From: Profftia tarda
GTDB lineage: Bacteria > Pseudomonadota > Gammaproteobacteria > Enterobacterales > Enterobacteriaceae
NCBI RefSeq assembly: GCF_904848675.1
Contig: NZ_LR890047.1
Span: 1,054,001-1,118,000 of the forward strand
Reading direction: 5' to 3'
DNA: 64,000 nt
How positions within the stretch are numbered: the stretch's first letter is position 1; each line of letters begins with the position of its first letter. Shown here piece after piece: positions 20,563 to 31,375 of this stretch. Below the pieces are notes generated by a model. The model was not told the DNA's origin and made no database searches. It worked only from the letters and a program-made list of their open reading frames with translations. The translations under genes were made by a program, and so were the position numbers.

Positions 20563-21822
20563 ATGAATCTTACCGAATTAAAGAATACGCCGGTCTCTGA
20601 TCTAATCACTCTCGGCGAAAACATGGGCCTAGAGAATCTAGCCCGTATGCGTAAACAAGACATCATTTTTGCAATTTTAAAACAACATGCAAAAAGCGGT
20701 GAAGATATATTCGGCTATGGGGTATTGGAGATATTGCAGGACGGTTTTGGTTTTCTGCGTTCTGGAGATAGTTCATACCTTGCAGGTCCTGATGATATCT
20801 ATGTTTCTCCCAGCCAAATACGTCGTTTTAATCTTCGCACAGGGGATACTATTTCTGGTAAAATACGTCCTCCAAAAGAAGGTGAACGATACTTTGCCCT
20901 ATTAAAAGTAAACGACGTGAATTACGATAAACCAGAAAATGCACGGAACAAAATTCTATTTGAAAACCTTACTCCTTTACATGCAAACGCTCGTCTTCAT
21001 ATGCAACGCGGAAATGGTTCTACTGAAGATTTAACAGCTCGTGTACTTGATCTAGCCTCTCCAATCGGTCGAGGTCAAAGAGGTCTTATAGTTGCGCCGC
21101 CAAAAGCGGGCAAAACCATGTTATTACAAAATATTGCGCAGAGTATCGCTTATAACTACCATGAATGTACTTTGATGGTGCTCCTGATAGACGAACGTCC
21201 AGAAGAAGTAACAGAAATGCAGCGCTTGGTTAAGGGAGAAGTGATAGCCTCTACTTTTGATGAACCTGCATCTCGCCATGTTCAGGTGTCTGAAATGGTC
21301 ATAGAAAAAGCAAAGCGTCTAGTTGAACATAAGAAAGATGTGATTATTCTTTTGGACTCCATTACACGTTTAGCACGTGCTTATAACACCGTAGTACCAG
21401 CATCAGGTAAAGTACTAACAGGTGGTGTAGATGCTAATGCTTTACATCGTCCGAAGCGCTTTTTCGGTGCTGCGCGTAATGTAGAAGAGGGGGGTAGCCT
21501 TACAATTATCGCAACAGCACTAGTTGATACTGGATCTAAGATGGACGAAGTTATTTATGAAGAATTTAAAGGTACTGGCAATATGGAGCTACATCTTTCC
21601 CGTAAAATTGCCGAAAAACGTGTATTCCCTGCTATAGATTACAACCGCTCAGGCACTCGTAAAGAAGAACTACTAACAACCTCTGAAGAATTACATAAAA
21701 TGTGGATATTAAGAAAGATTATTCATCCTATGGGTGAAATAGATGCCATGGAATTCCTCATTAACAAACTTGCAATGACAAAAACAAATGATGATTTCTT
21801 CGATATGATGAAACGTTCTTAA
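20563..21822 (+). CDS. rho: Transcription termination factor Rho
   Basis: Rho is the hexameric RNA-dependent ATPase that ends transcription at C-rich rut sites. The product has 419 residues, identical in length to E. coli Rho. The N-terminal RNA-binding OB fold includes GFGFLRS (61-67), and Walker A PPKAGKT is at 179-185. DERPEEVTEMQR, the Q-loop side residues and SGTRKEELL near the C-terminus are all present. The gene follows trxA and a long leader. A full-length Rho in a genome with few hairpin terminators fits Rho-dependent termination being common here. Confidence 0.98.
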   Translation: MNLTELKNTPVSDLITLGENMGLENLARMRKQDIIFAILKQHAKSGEDIFGYGVLEILQDGFGFLRSGDSSYLAGPDDIYVSPSQIRRFNLRTGDTISGKIRPPKEGERYFALLKVNDVNYDKPENARNKILFENLTPLHANARLHMQRGNGSTEDLTARVLDLASPIGRGQRGLIVAPPKAGKTMLLQNIAQSIAYNYHECTLMVLLIDERPEEVTEMQRLVKGEVIASTFDEPASRHVQVSEMVIEKAKRLVEHKKDVIILLDSITRLARAYNTVVPASGKVLTGGVDANALHRPKRFFGAARNVEEGGSLTIIATALVDTGSKMDEVIYEEFKGTGNMELHLSRKIAEKRVFPAIDYNRSGTRKEELLTTSEELHKMWILRKIIHPMGEIDAMEFLINKLAMTKTNDDFFDMMKRS

Positions 21823-22072
21823 TAGCTAAAATCATGATACAAAATTATTGATTAATAAAATAATCTTCTATTGTTTAATCAATTACATTTTAAGAAAAAT
21901 ATCAGTCAGTCCTGAAGATTGTACTGCATTAGTATTGCCCTTTATTTTATTTTTATAATTCATTAAGTACTCAATTAGTAAAAGGCTACGAAGCAAAGAA
22001 CAAAATAATATGATATATTATTAATATAATCCCTAAGAGATTTAATAGAAAATAATTTTAAGGAAAAGCTTC

Positions 22073-22545
22073 ATGAAAACTATTGAAGTGCTAGCAGCTC
22101 CTCCGCAAGCACTCATTGCTATCACTGTTTCTAGTTTTAACAATTTTTATTAATCGCAACTTACTAAACTGTGCACTTGATTCTCTAAAGCGAATAGGAC
22201 AAGTTGCCGACGAAAATATAACTATCGTTTGGGTGCCTGGTTTTTACGCCCTAAAATTTTCCGTGCGTGCGCTAACTGATACCAATAGGTATGATCTGAT
22301 TATCTGCCTTGGGAACAAGTTATCCATGATGACACTGCTCAATTTGAATGTGTTACAGCTGCATATAGTTTTGCTATTTCAAGAGTTGCCATGCAAAAAA
22401 TTATACCTGCAGAATTTGATCTGCTCATTACTGAAAATATAGAACAGGTCATTGAACATGCAGGGGCTAAGATGGTAACAAAAGATCAGAAGATGCTCTA
22501 GCCGCCCTTAAAATGATCAATATTATTGAAGCAATTAAAAATTAA
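22073..22545 (+). pseudogene. ribH: Pseudogene of lumazine synthase RibH (RibE)
   Basis: The intact gene would make 6,7-dimethyl-8-ribityllumazine, the penultimate riboflavin step. It starts well, with AAGGA and then MKTIEVLAAPPQALIAITVSSFNNFY, but meets a stop. Frame 2 resumes with ALDSLKRIGQVADENITIVWVPG. A third frame gives DTAQFECVTAAYSFA and ENIEQVIEHAGA. A last shift restores the tail DALAALKMINIIEAI. At least three frameshifts are needed. The catalytic segment, normally RGGTAHFE, reads HDDTAQFE, so the active-site His is gone too. It sits just before nusB as in E. coli. Confidence 0.92.
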
Positions 22546-22564
22546 TTTTAGCAAGGATATTTTT

Positions 22565-22984
22565 GTGAAACCAGCTACACGTCATCGCGCCCGTGAATGT
22601 GCTATGCAAGCACTTTATTCTTGGCAAATATCTAAAAACAACATTGCTGACGTTGAATACCACTTCTTATCAGAGCCAGGAGAAAAAGATTTTGATGTTC
22701 TCTACTTCTGTGAATTGATTGCTGGAGTAGCTGTCAATGTAGAATATCTAGATAGTCTTATGATTCCAGTGTTATCGCGTCAAATAGAAGCACTAGGACA
22801 AGTTGAAAGAGCAGTTTTACGTATTGCTCTCTTTGAACTTAGTAAAAGACAAGATATACCTTATAAAGTAGCAATTAACGAAGGTATTGAACTAGCGAAG
22901 AATTTTGGTGCAAAAGATAGCCATAAGTTTATCAACGGTGTGCTAGATAAAATCGCACCAACTATTCGTCAATCTAAAAGATAG
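22565..22984 (+). CDS. nusB: Transcription antitermination factor NusB
   Basis: NusB binds boxA RNA with NusE (S10) and supports antitermination of rRNA operons. I start at GTG 22565: it gives KPATRHRAREC, matching E. coli MKPAARRRAREC, and AAGGA at 22553-22557 is 7 bases upstream. The open frame extends upstream to 22526 but that overlaps the ribH remnant. The product is 139 residues, the E. coli length. It is all-helical, with LGQVERAVLRIALFELSKR and YKVAINEGIELAKNFG. It has lost a working ribH upstream and thiL downstream but is itself intact. Confidence 0.96.
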   Translation: MKPATRHRARECAMQALYSWQISKNNIADVEYHFLSEPGEKDFDVLYFCELIAGVAVNVEYLDSLMIPVLSRQIEALGQVERAVLRIALFELSKRQDIPYKVAINEGIELAKNFGAKDSHKFINGVLDKIAPTIRQSKR

Positions 22985-24012
22985 ATCTTTGTTTATATTT
23001 AACTTAAGAACAAAAACTGGAATCATATTACCCGTGTTATTCGTGAATAATTTGCATAAGAATTAATCATTTAGTAAATAGATACAGAATGGATAAAATC
23101 TTTAAATAATTAGGAATTATATATATCTTCATGAAATTAATATCAGTTTTATTATTGTCGATTTTACAACCAAGTAAACCTATATCTAAGTGCTCAATAA
23201 GAAGATGTGAGACTATTATCTTCCCTGAGCTACCATTATTTGAATGATATAATTGATATTATTCCTGATATCTACATTATGGTATTTACTTGTTTATAGT
23301 ATATATTCTTCTTATTCGAGTTAATGATATTTATGATTAAAACGTAATGTTATCTTATATCGGTAAAATGCATAGTAATATTGTTGACCTGAATAATATT
23401 AAATAATAAGCTCTTGACTTATTCATTGTAGACAATGTATGTTATAATGATACTTTATTTTTATAATATATTGCTTATGTATTTATAAGAGTAAGAATAG
23501 ATGATTAACATAACTTCTACATTTATACTCTGCTATGGGTCCCTGATATTTATGTTTTGCTAATTTATAAATTCTATATGTATTATGAATCTCTAAGAGA
23601 TTCAATACCGTTATTGAATAACGGACATCATCTGCTCACTTTAGCTTGTTAGAATAACAACATTTATTATTAACTATCATATATACAATTGCAATAGAAT
23701 GGTCAATATTAACCCTCTAAGATTTTTAGTGCTTTATAATAATAATCATAGATATAAATATATCTTAAAAAGATGTTATTAGAGAATTCAATTAATACTA
23801 TTATACAAATCCTGCTTGCTACTTTTAAACAAGGAGAATATATTTTTCTATGCTAGAAATCAATGTATATCAGTGCATTAAAAATATGCGCTAAAATTGC
23901 TGTATATACATAATGTAGATTAGGCAAATATCTAAAAATATCAGATTCATTGTGCATATCTAGTATTGCCATGATCAGTTGCATTCTGTACTTAAGGTAT
24001 TGTATTATTAGA
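22985..24012. other. Spacer at the expected thiL position
   Basis: About 1 kb separates nusB from pgpA. E. coli has thiL (about 980 bases) here, and the spacer length is close to that. I found no frame that aligns with thiamine-monophosphate kinase, so loss of thiL is inferred from order and spacing only. The region may hold the pgpA promoter; none was assigned. Confidence 0.5.
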
Positions 24013-24519
24013 TTGAAAACGAGTAAACACAGCAGCCAATCCGCAAAATATTGCTTAAAAATGAGCAATCCTTATCATTTACTCGCGACAGGTTTTGGTA
24101 GTGGACTTAGCCCAATTATTCCAGGAACTATAGGATCTTTAGTGTCCATCATACTTTGGCTACTACTTATTCAACTGCCATGGTATATTTATTCTGTTAT
24201 AGCAACATTAAGCATCTATGTCGGGGTATATGCGTGCCAAAAAACAGCGAAAGATATGCAAGAGCATGATCATAAGAGTATTGTATGGGACGAGTTCATT
24301 GGCATGCATATTACTTTGATAGATCTGCCAGTCAATAACTGGGAATGGGTATTAGGAGGTTTTTTAATTTTTAGGGTGCTTGATATATGGAAACCATGGC
24401 CTATTCGATGGTTTGACAGTAACCTTCATAATGGTATAGGTATCATAGTAGATGATATAGTAGCTGGTATTCTCTCTGTCATGATGATTTATATAATTGA
24501 ACAAATCATTAACCTATAG
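24013..24519 (+). CDS. pgpA: Phosphatidylglycerophosphatase A
   Basis: PgpA removes phosphate from phosphatidylglycerophosphate to give phosphatidylglycerol in the inner membrane. I propose TTG at 24013 as start. It leaves 16 residues before MSNPYHLLATGFGSGLSPI, exactly as in E. coli, and no ATG lies between. Alternatives are ATG at 24061 (directly at MSNP) or an upstream open frame from 23950 that lacks homology. The 168-residue product (172 in E. coli) has GVYACQKTAKDMQEHDH, IVWDEFIGM and FRVLDIWKPWPIRWFD, with four predicted helices. The start remains uncertain. Confidence 0.92.
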   Translation: MKTSKHSSQSAKYCLKMSNPYHLLATGFGSGLSPIIPGTIGSLVSIILWLLLIQLPWYIYSVIATLSIYVGVYACQKTAKDMQEHDHKSIVWDEFIGMHITLIDLPVNNWEWVLGGFLIFRVLDIWKPWPIRWFDSNLHNGIGIIVDDIVAGILSVMMIYIIEQIINL

Positions 24520-27500
24520 TTCCTACTATATTATATCATTAAATGAACCGCAACTATCAAAACAGGAGCGTTATTCTATAAGAATGCTCACAAATTATTT
24601 TAATATTTGTAATATATAACAAATAGTTAAAAGGAGTCTAATTATGTATAAGCAGAATATTTCTATTATTTTTTAAAATCTAAAGGTTAGAAGATTTTAT
24701 CTTCACTTTTTAGACACATGGAAAATAAAAAATTTTATTAAGCTATAGAGCAATAAATTATAAAAACTATCTTATCATTAGTATCCCCGATATAGCTGCA
24801 GTTAATCGAATTGATATTAATATTACCCAAACAACCTGTGTCATCCATATATTGCTCTCTCTAATGCAGATGTTATATAGTATATGTATATTATCTGGAG
24901 GTTATTGAAAGTACTGAGTAAGGTTTTATTGTAAAATCATATTTAAATACTTCACTGATCGATAAAATTGTCTATGTAGATTACGAAGCCATATAGCACA
25001 GTTCATCTAACGAATAATTCTGCTATTCATTAATATGATATTAGTAAGTAATTTCAAGATATTTTATTAATAAATATAATAATAGATTTTTTATTTACTA
25101 TATGCTGACAAATAGTATTACCACTTAGTTCTTAGTGGTAAAACAGAAAACTAAGTGATAACAACTCTCTTGATCTATTTCAATAATTTGTGATCAGCAT
25201 CTCGAATTGTTAGATGAAAGAAATGTTATAATATTTATTATTCTTAGTATTACTTGATTAAGAAACGATCACTGTATTTATATAATAGAGCACTGGTAAA
25301 GCATTTAGGAGATATTATCATTTCTTGCAAAATTGCTGGAATTACTATGAAATCAAAGTAATTTTAGACTAACTAGCTTTCTCCTTAGCTATATTATTAT
25401 CATTTTTCATGCTTTTAACATTTAGATTATATTTTGAGGTAAATACTGGTCGTTGTGATGCTTAAATTAGTCGAAAATATGCTTTCGCAAGAATAAATTT
25501 AATCTTGACATTCAAGATAGCAAAAATATTTTATAAAAATAAATTGCGACCCATCAATTCCCTTCTCTTTTTTAGAATTTTTATTGATGTGATGTTTATA
25601 AGCATGTCTATTGATACATAGCATGAATTTCTAGACTCTTTAATTAGAATCACAGATAAAAACATGTATTAAAGAAAGATGTCATACCCAAGGATCTACA
25701 TCCTATGATCACAATTGAGTAACTTAGCTATATAAAAATATTAGAACTATCTTACTGAAAAATAATGGATATTTTTAAATCAGTAAGGCTGATAGAAATA
25801 ATATTTATAAAAATATTTTGTAAATTACTAGTACATAGTAGCAGAATGTGCTATAACAATGCATATGCAATTTAAGTACTAACTTGTTTATTATATTGAC
25901 AAATTTGCAGAATATATAAATTTATATAGCAGACATTTTAAGATAATAGTCTTTTTATTGTATTAGCATACAAACAAAAATCTAGATATAATCGATACGA
26001 TGCTTGCTGGATTAGAGTTTCATTAACTGGCAATATACTATACATTATATATTTACAGAATAAATATATTCAGTATTCAGTTTTACTAAAGATCAAAACA
26101 ATTACTATAAGAAAGCATTACTCTTACTTAAGTAAGAGTAATAAGTAGCGGTAAAAAATTTTAAAGACTCTAGAGTTAGATGATTTTTAAACATATAATC
26201 CTTATAAAAGTCAGTAGATTTGACAAAATCCTTAAGAACACCTAATAAATAATATGATATTACTTTTAAAAACTTAATGATACCTGTGAGTGCTGCCCTA
26301 AAATTTAGGTCTTAAACCTGAATAAAAAACATGGCTTTTTATACAAGAAAGTAAGTATAACTAATGCTGATTACACAATGCAATATTTGACTTCTCACTA
26401 CTGGGTGTCTTATATAAACATCCTTTTTCGTACCATAAGAATTTTGGTACATATGAGTAATATGCATTACTCAGAATATTAGCTCAATAAAAACTTATTG
26501 TTATAACTAAGAAAAAATATATTAATTGATGCTAAAACTTGAGCGATGATTTGTGTATTTATTAGATAAAAATAAGTATTATAGATATATTATGTTTTAA
26601 AGCTCTAAAGTTAGAGTAAATTAATCTCCTATTCAAAATACAAGATACTATAACGGTAACATGTGAAAGCAAGAAATATTGATTACACTTATAGGTTTTC
26701 ACCTGAATTAAAGCGCAATAATTATATTCTTAATAATTCACGAAATACTATAAGCTGTTCAAGCTTTATTAGATATCTTTTTAAGAAAAAACAAAAAAGT
26801 AGATATATCTGCATTCAATTCATGCTCTCCTTACAGGAGAGCAGATCTACAATATTCTGATCTTAGCCAAAATTATATGCAACTTTCTATTTTATTGGAT
26901 CAATTTATTCATCTGCTTAGATGAAAGAGAACATATTAATACTATCCATTTCTATATTCACTCAGAAACCAAATAACCGCATGTCATCTAGGTATAATCT
27001 CAATATGAGGCATGATAAGTGTGAGAAATAGAGAAGCTCATAATAGGATATTTATCCTGGCTGTAATTTATTCAGCATGTAAATAATATTAATTATATCA
27101 AGTAAAATATCTTGATAAAAGAATAAATGCATCTTTATAGAATTTTATTAAAGTTCTATTTAAAACCTCTGAAAATATTAGCTCGCGTCTGCGCCATATT
27201 AATTGAAGATAGATACAAATCTTATTCGGAATTAAAAACTATTACAATTGCTATTATTCATCAATAGCAGCAAAGATCTATTGAATAGATGATGCACTAC
27301 ATCAATACACTATTCCAGGAAAATATTATGTACTAAGAATAATGTTTCTTAATAAGAAAACATGACTTATACTAAATCTTTTGTTCTTTAATTAATTACT
27401 CTATATTAATCTTAATGTGTCAGGATATCATAATTAATCTAGTTATTAAAGTAACATAATAAAAGCATAAATAATTCCATGAGATCTATTGCATAATAGT

Positions 27501-27870
27501 CAAATAATTTACTAGTTCATAACTTTATGAGTATTTTGTAATCTTACTTCTGCGAGATAAATATTAATACTATAGAAATAAGGATTGCTTATCTTTACGC
27601 AAATATCTTTCTAATTCAGATAATATAAAGCTTGATAGAATATCAATATTATAAATTTATCTATCACTTGAAGAAATTCAATATAGTATTTTATAAAGAG
27701 TATTCTTTATATCAAGCTAGCACAATCCTGAATCACATAATAATATAATATCAATATGTTATAAAACATATATTTTACTGTCATTAATATTTATTGCCTT
27801 CAATATAATAAGGGTTTACATGCGCTACGGAACTATTACGCGTGATTCACTAAGATGTTTTTTTAGTCTA
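24520..27870. other. Long eroded spacer between pgpA and der
   Basis: This 3.35-kb stretch lies between the convergent 3' ends of pgpA and der. It is uniformly AT-rich with dense stops. The few open frames (for example 26663-26860) show no family features or codon bias. A perfect 26-bp palindrome at 26117-26142 is listed separately. A weaker hairpin lies near 25118-25140. I see no tRNA, repeat family or recognisable pseudogene. Confidence 0.6.
26117..26142. repeat. Perfect 26-bp palindrome
   Basis: The left half attactcttactt is followed directly by its exact reverse complement. It stands more than 1.5 kb from either neighbouring gene. It could form a cruciform or RNA hairpin. No U-run follows. 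Confidence 0.9.
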
Positions 27871-29292
27871 TTAAGTTTTCCTTAGATACGGGTTATTACT
27901 TTTTTTAAACTGAAGACTTATAGGTGTCCCCATTACTTGCAGTGAATGACGGAAGTAGTTCGTGAGATAACGTTTATAAGAAGATGTTAAATGTTCAACC
28001 TGATTACCGTGAATAATTATGATTGGAGGATTATAACCTCCTGCATGTGCATATTTTAGTTTTGCGCGACGTCCTCGCACAAATGCAGGTTGATGATTTT
28101 TTTGAGCCATGCTTAAAATACGAGTTAGTAATGCTGTACTCATCCTTTGTGTCGCAGCCTTATAGGCTTCCTGAATAGATTGAAAAATATTACCCAAGCT
28201 TCTGTCATAAAGAGCAGAAATAAAGTGAATCCGAGCAAAATCTACAAAGCCTAAACGTAGATCCAACATATCTTTTACATTATTTTTTATACTTTTGGAT
28301 AAACCATCCCACTTATTTACTATAATAACTAATGCACGACCGCTATTTAAAATAAATCTTAGCAGAGACAAGTCTTGATCAGAAACACCCTCATACGCAT
28401 CAATTACCAACAATGTAACATTAGAGTATTCAATCGCCTGCATAGTTTTAATAATAGAAAATTTTTCAAGTGTATTAATAACTTTGCCACGTTTACGTAC
28501 CCCAGCAGTATCAATAAGTATGTATTTTTGATCATTACGTATCATTGGTATATAAATACTATCACGGGTTGTACCTGGCGTATTATAGACAACAACACGT
28601 TCTTCTTCTAAGATACAGTTGGTTAGTGTTGATTTGCCTACATTAGGGCGTCCTACAATGACTATTTTTATTGATCCATCTTTGATGCTAGAGTAATGAT
28701 CTCTTCTTTTAACTAGTTCTTCTATTTTATCATCGCGTGCATAGGGCCAGTAAGCGGTGTTATCTTCTTTTTCTGTTACCAGACTCTCTGGGTTTGGTAT
28801 ATTAAACAAGGGTATTAATGCTCCCTCAATCATTTCCGAAATTCCTCGACCATGAGACGAGGAAATTGGATAGACCTGGTTAAAACCAAGGGAGTAAAAA
28901 GAAGAAATTGCTACATCGGGATCCATGCCATCTATTTTATTTGCTACTAAAACAGTAATTTTATCACGTATTCTAAGATGATTAGCAATAATATTATCTG
29001 CAGGCATTAACCCATCCCTAGAATCTACAATAAAAAGAACGAGATTGGCTTCTGCTATCGCCATAAGAGATTGGTTAAATATATGAGTTTCAATTCCATT
29101 TTGAATATCATCAATACCCCCGGTATCAATGATAATGAATTTATGGCCATCTAATGTAGTTTGACCATAAATGCGATCACGGGTTAATCCCGGAAAATCT
29201 GCAACTAAGGCATCACGAGTGTGAGTTAAGCGATTAAATAAGGTAGATTTACCCACATTAGGGCGTCCGACCAAAGCAATAACAGGTATCAT
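27871..29292 (-). CDS. der: Ribosome assembly GTPase Der (EngA)
   Basis: Der is a double-GTPase needed for maturation of the 50S subunit. It has 473 residues (490 in E. coli). The first G domain has GRPNVGKS at 9-16, DTGG and NKID. The second has GRPNVGKS at 214-221, DTAG and NKWD. They are joined by an acidic linker and followed by the KH-like domain (near residues 355-440) ending in SLQFKKSNNPY. GAGG lies 9 bases before the ATG. It is the last gene of the ispG-hisS-(yfgM)-bamB-der series, in E. coli order. Confidence 0.97.
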   Translation of the reverse strand: MIPVIALVGRPNVGKSTLFNRLTHTRDALVADFPGLTRDRIYGQTTLDGHKFIIIDTGGIDDIQNGIETHIFNQSLMAIAEANLVLFIVDSRDGLMPADNIIANHLRIRDKITVLVANKIDGMDPDVAISSFYSLGFNQVYPISSSHGRGISEMIEGALIPLFNIPNPESLVTEKEDNTAYWPYARDDKIEELVKRRDHYSSIKDGSIKIVIVGRPNVGKSTLTNCILEEERVVVYNTPGTTRDSIYIPMIRNDQKYILIDTAGVRKRGKVINTLEKFSIIKTMQAIEYSNVTLLVIDAYEGVSDQDLSLLRFILNSGRALVIIVNKWDGLSKSIKNNVKDMLDLRLGFVDFARIHFISALYDRSLGNIFQSIQEAYKAATQRMSTALLTRILSMAQKNHQPAFVRGRRAKLKYAHAGGYNPPIIIIHGNQVEHLTSSYKRYLTNYFRHSLQVMGTPISLQFKKSNNPYLRKT

Positions 29293-29559
29293 TATTGAAG
29301 CCTCTATTATTCATATAATTAAGCATCATAATTATGATAACCCAAGAAAAATTAATACCCTACTTTAGCCTATCCTCCTGGGATTATCTTTAATTATTTA
29401 GTGACTTCGCAAGTATCTTAGTTTCAAGAAATGCACAAAGATCGTAGCATAAAATAAATATTTAGAAAGCCAAAAAGAACCAGAGATAAGAGGAGTATCT
29501 TAACAAAAAAACTATACATATGGATAGGTTGGGTAGATCATTTAGTCAGTAAGTATAGA

Positions 29560-30732
29560 TTATTGAGTAAATGCATAAAATTTACCGCTACGAGCCTGAA
29601 CGATTAGAGTGTCGCTATTGCTCAATAATACACTTAAGATGCCAGAACTATCTACTTTTTCTTTAGCGATAAAATGAGCATCATCAGTGCTTATTTTATA
29701 TAGATAGCCTGCACTATCTCCTACTACCAAAGACTTATTATATAAAACAGGAGTTGTCAATTTACGGTGAAATAAATCTGGTTGTTTCCATAGCAATGCA
29801 CCACCGTCGGTACTTAATGATAATATGCAGTCATCTTGGTCAATAATATAAATTCGGTCTGAATCAACGATGAAATCATGTACTGAACTCATGGGATATT
29901 TCCATTGAATATGACCGGAACGTAAATCCAGAGAGGCAAAATTACCATTATAGCCCAGAGTATATACAATATCATTAACTACAATAGGAGTTGTATCTAC
30001 ATCTCTAATACGCTTAATCTCTGTTGAACCTATCAGTTCAGCAATATACTGCTGCCAGATAATTCGACCATTCTTTAGTAACACCGCGCTAACATACCCA
30101 TTATCACCACCAACAATAGCAGCACCATGCACAATTGCAGGAGCAGATTCTCCACGCAATGTTAAAGTAGGCGTGCCTAAATTAACAGTCCATTTAATTG
30201 CACCATCAGACTCTTGTAGTGCTTGCAGCATTCCGTTAGTTGTGTGTATAAGTACTAGATTATCGGTAACGACCGGACGCGAAATAACTTCTCCCGCAAC
30301 TTTGGTTTTCCAAAGCTTTGTACCATTCATAGAGTTCAGAGCATAAACTAGGGCACGTTCAGAACCAAGAAAAACTTTACTACCAGATACTCCCAAAACA
30401 CCAGATAATAACGAAGTCTTGTGTGAGCACCAAGCATTTTTTTCTACTATATTGGTAGACCAGATAACCTCACCATTTCCCGCATCAATAGCCTTGACAA
30501 ATCCTCGACGATCTGCTGCATATATACGGTTACCCTGGCAAGTAGAACTCGGATGATAAAAAGATTTACTAATACCTTCAAAAATAGAATTTTTCCATTT
30601 TTGAGTGGGTGTAAATTTTTTTTTAATGTCCGGCAATGATGATATGTTAATAATATTATTTTTTTTGCTAATTAAAGAACAACCACTCAAAAAAATTGTT
30701 AATCCTATAAGAAGCATCTTGCGTAATTGCAT
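29560..30732 (-). CDS. bamB: Outer-membrane assembly lipoprotein BamB
   Basis: BamB is a lipoprotein of the BAM complex that inserts beta-barrel proteins in the outer membrane. It is a beta-propeller built of PQQ-like repeats. The signal peptide ends in the lipobox LSGC with the lipid-bearing cysteine at residue 18. Length is 390 (392 in E. coli). Propeller blades are visible as repeated patterns such as DRRGFVKAIDAGNGEVIW, NSMNGTKLWKT and SLDLRSGHIQWKY. AAGGG lies 8 bases before the ATG. Its maturation would depend on LspA, which is intact in this window. The yfgM gene that should precede it is a relic. Confidence 0.95.
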   Translation of the reverse strand: MQLRKMLLIGLTIFLSGCSLISKKNNIINISSLPDIKKKFTPTQKWKNSIFEGISKSFYHPSSTCQGNRIYAADRRGFVKAIDAGNGEVIWSTNIVEKNAWCSHKTSLLSGVLGVSGSKVFLGSERALVYALNSMNGTKLWKTKVAGEVISRPVVTDNLVLIHTTNGMLQALQESDGAIKWTVNLGTPTLTLRGESAPAIVHGAAIVGGDNGYVSAVLLKNGRIIWQQYIAELIGSTEIKRIRDVDTTPIVVNDIVYTLGYNGNFASLDLRSGHIQWKYPMSSVHDFIVDSDRIYIIDQDDCILSLSTDGGALLWKQPDLFHRKLTTPVLYNKSLVVGDSAGYLYKISTDDAHFIAKEKVDSSGILSVLLSNSDTLIVQARSGKFYAFTQ

Positions 30733-30764
30733 CTATCATCCCTTAGTTAGATATATTACTAAGC

Positions 30765-31110
30765 TTCATAAGGAGTAAAGCACAAAAACATCATAAACAT
30801 CAGAAGCAAGAACCTTGCTGTATACTTTTCCTACCTCTTTTGTATAACATTTCTTCATTAGAACATAACCGCGTACATCTTGCTTCATACCTATTCAGCA
30901 AAGCCACCTTTGACCAAAATCCAATATGTTAAAAATTGCTTTAATCTATCTTATTCTCCCCTGCAAATGGGAACAGAATAAACGTAAGTCAAGCAGATAT
31001 TTTCAGCTTCACATCTTTAGCAGATTCTATAAACCTATAGTTGACTTCTGCTCAGCTTTAGCAAAATTATTTTTATAAAGTTCACCTCTGTAATAACTGC
31101 AATACAGCAA
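30765..31110 (-). pseudogene. yfgM: Relic of yfgM (periplasmic chaperone-associated TPR protein)
   Basis: Between hisS and bamB, where enterobacteria have yfgM, the minus strand holds broken pieces in several frames that align in order with YfgM. NFAKAEQKSTIGL matches the KFAAENKNTYGAL region. LKQ then YWILVKGGFAE matches LKQ...TLDTIKGEGWAA. DVRGYVLMKK, then KVYSKVLASDV, matches DLRGEALLSKG and the SKGLASD-type C-terminus of relatives. Stops and frameshifts separate them. The N-terminal membrane helix could not be found. Limits are approximate. YfgM in E. coli is an inner-membrane TPR protein linked to SecYEG. Confidence 0.6.
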
Positions 31111-31375
31111 ATAAATAATCATTATCATTTTTTAAATAAATTTTTAATTAAAATACAGGATTGTATTTGAGATCATTCAACTACTTCATCTCTTCTTGCA
31201 AAAGAGAAGTTGAGTTAACTATATTAATATGCTTGAAAATCTGCTAATAAATTTTCTTAAAATACAAAAATAAAAACTAGTAAAAATATAGATGCTATAT
31301 GTTTTAGCAAAACTATACGAAGCTATCGATATGGTCTTTTTTATTACTATAAAATTATACTATTCTATAAACTAC

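Noticed and set aside
22116..22442. 108-codon frame
   Set aside because: It is only the middle frame of the ribH pseudogene, joined to out-of-frame sequence at both ends.
23420..23460. TTGACT and TATAAT near 23.4 kb as a promoter
   Set aside because: Spacing of 23 bases is too long and no gene follows at a suitable distance.
26663..26860. 65-codon plus-strand frame
   Set aside because: No ribosome site, no homology, typical of chance frames in AT-rich DNA.
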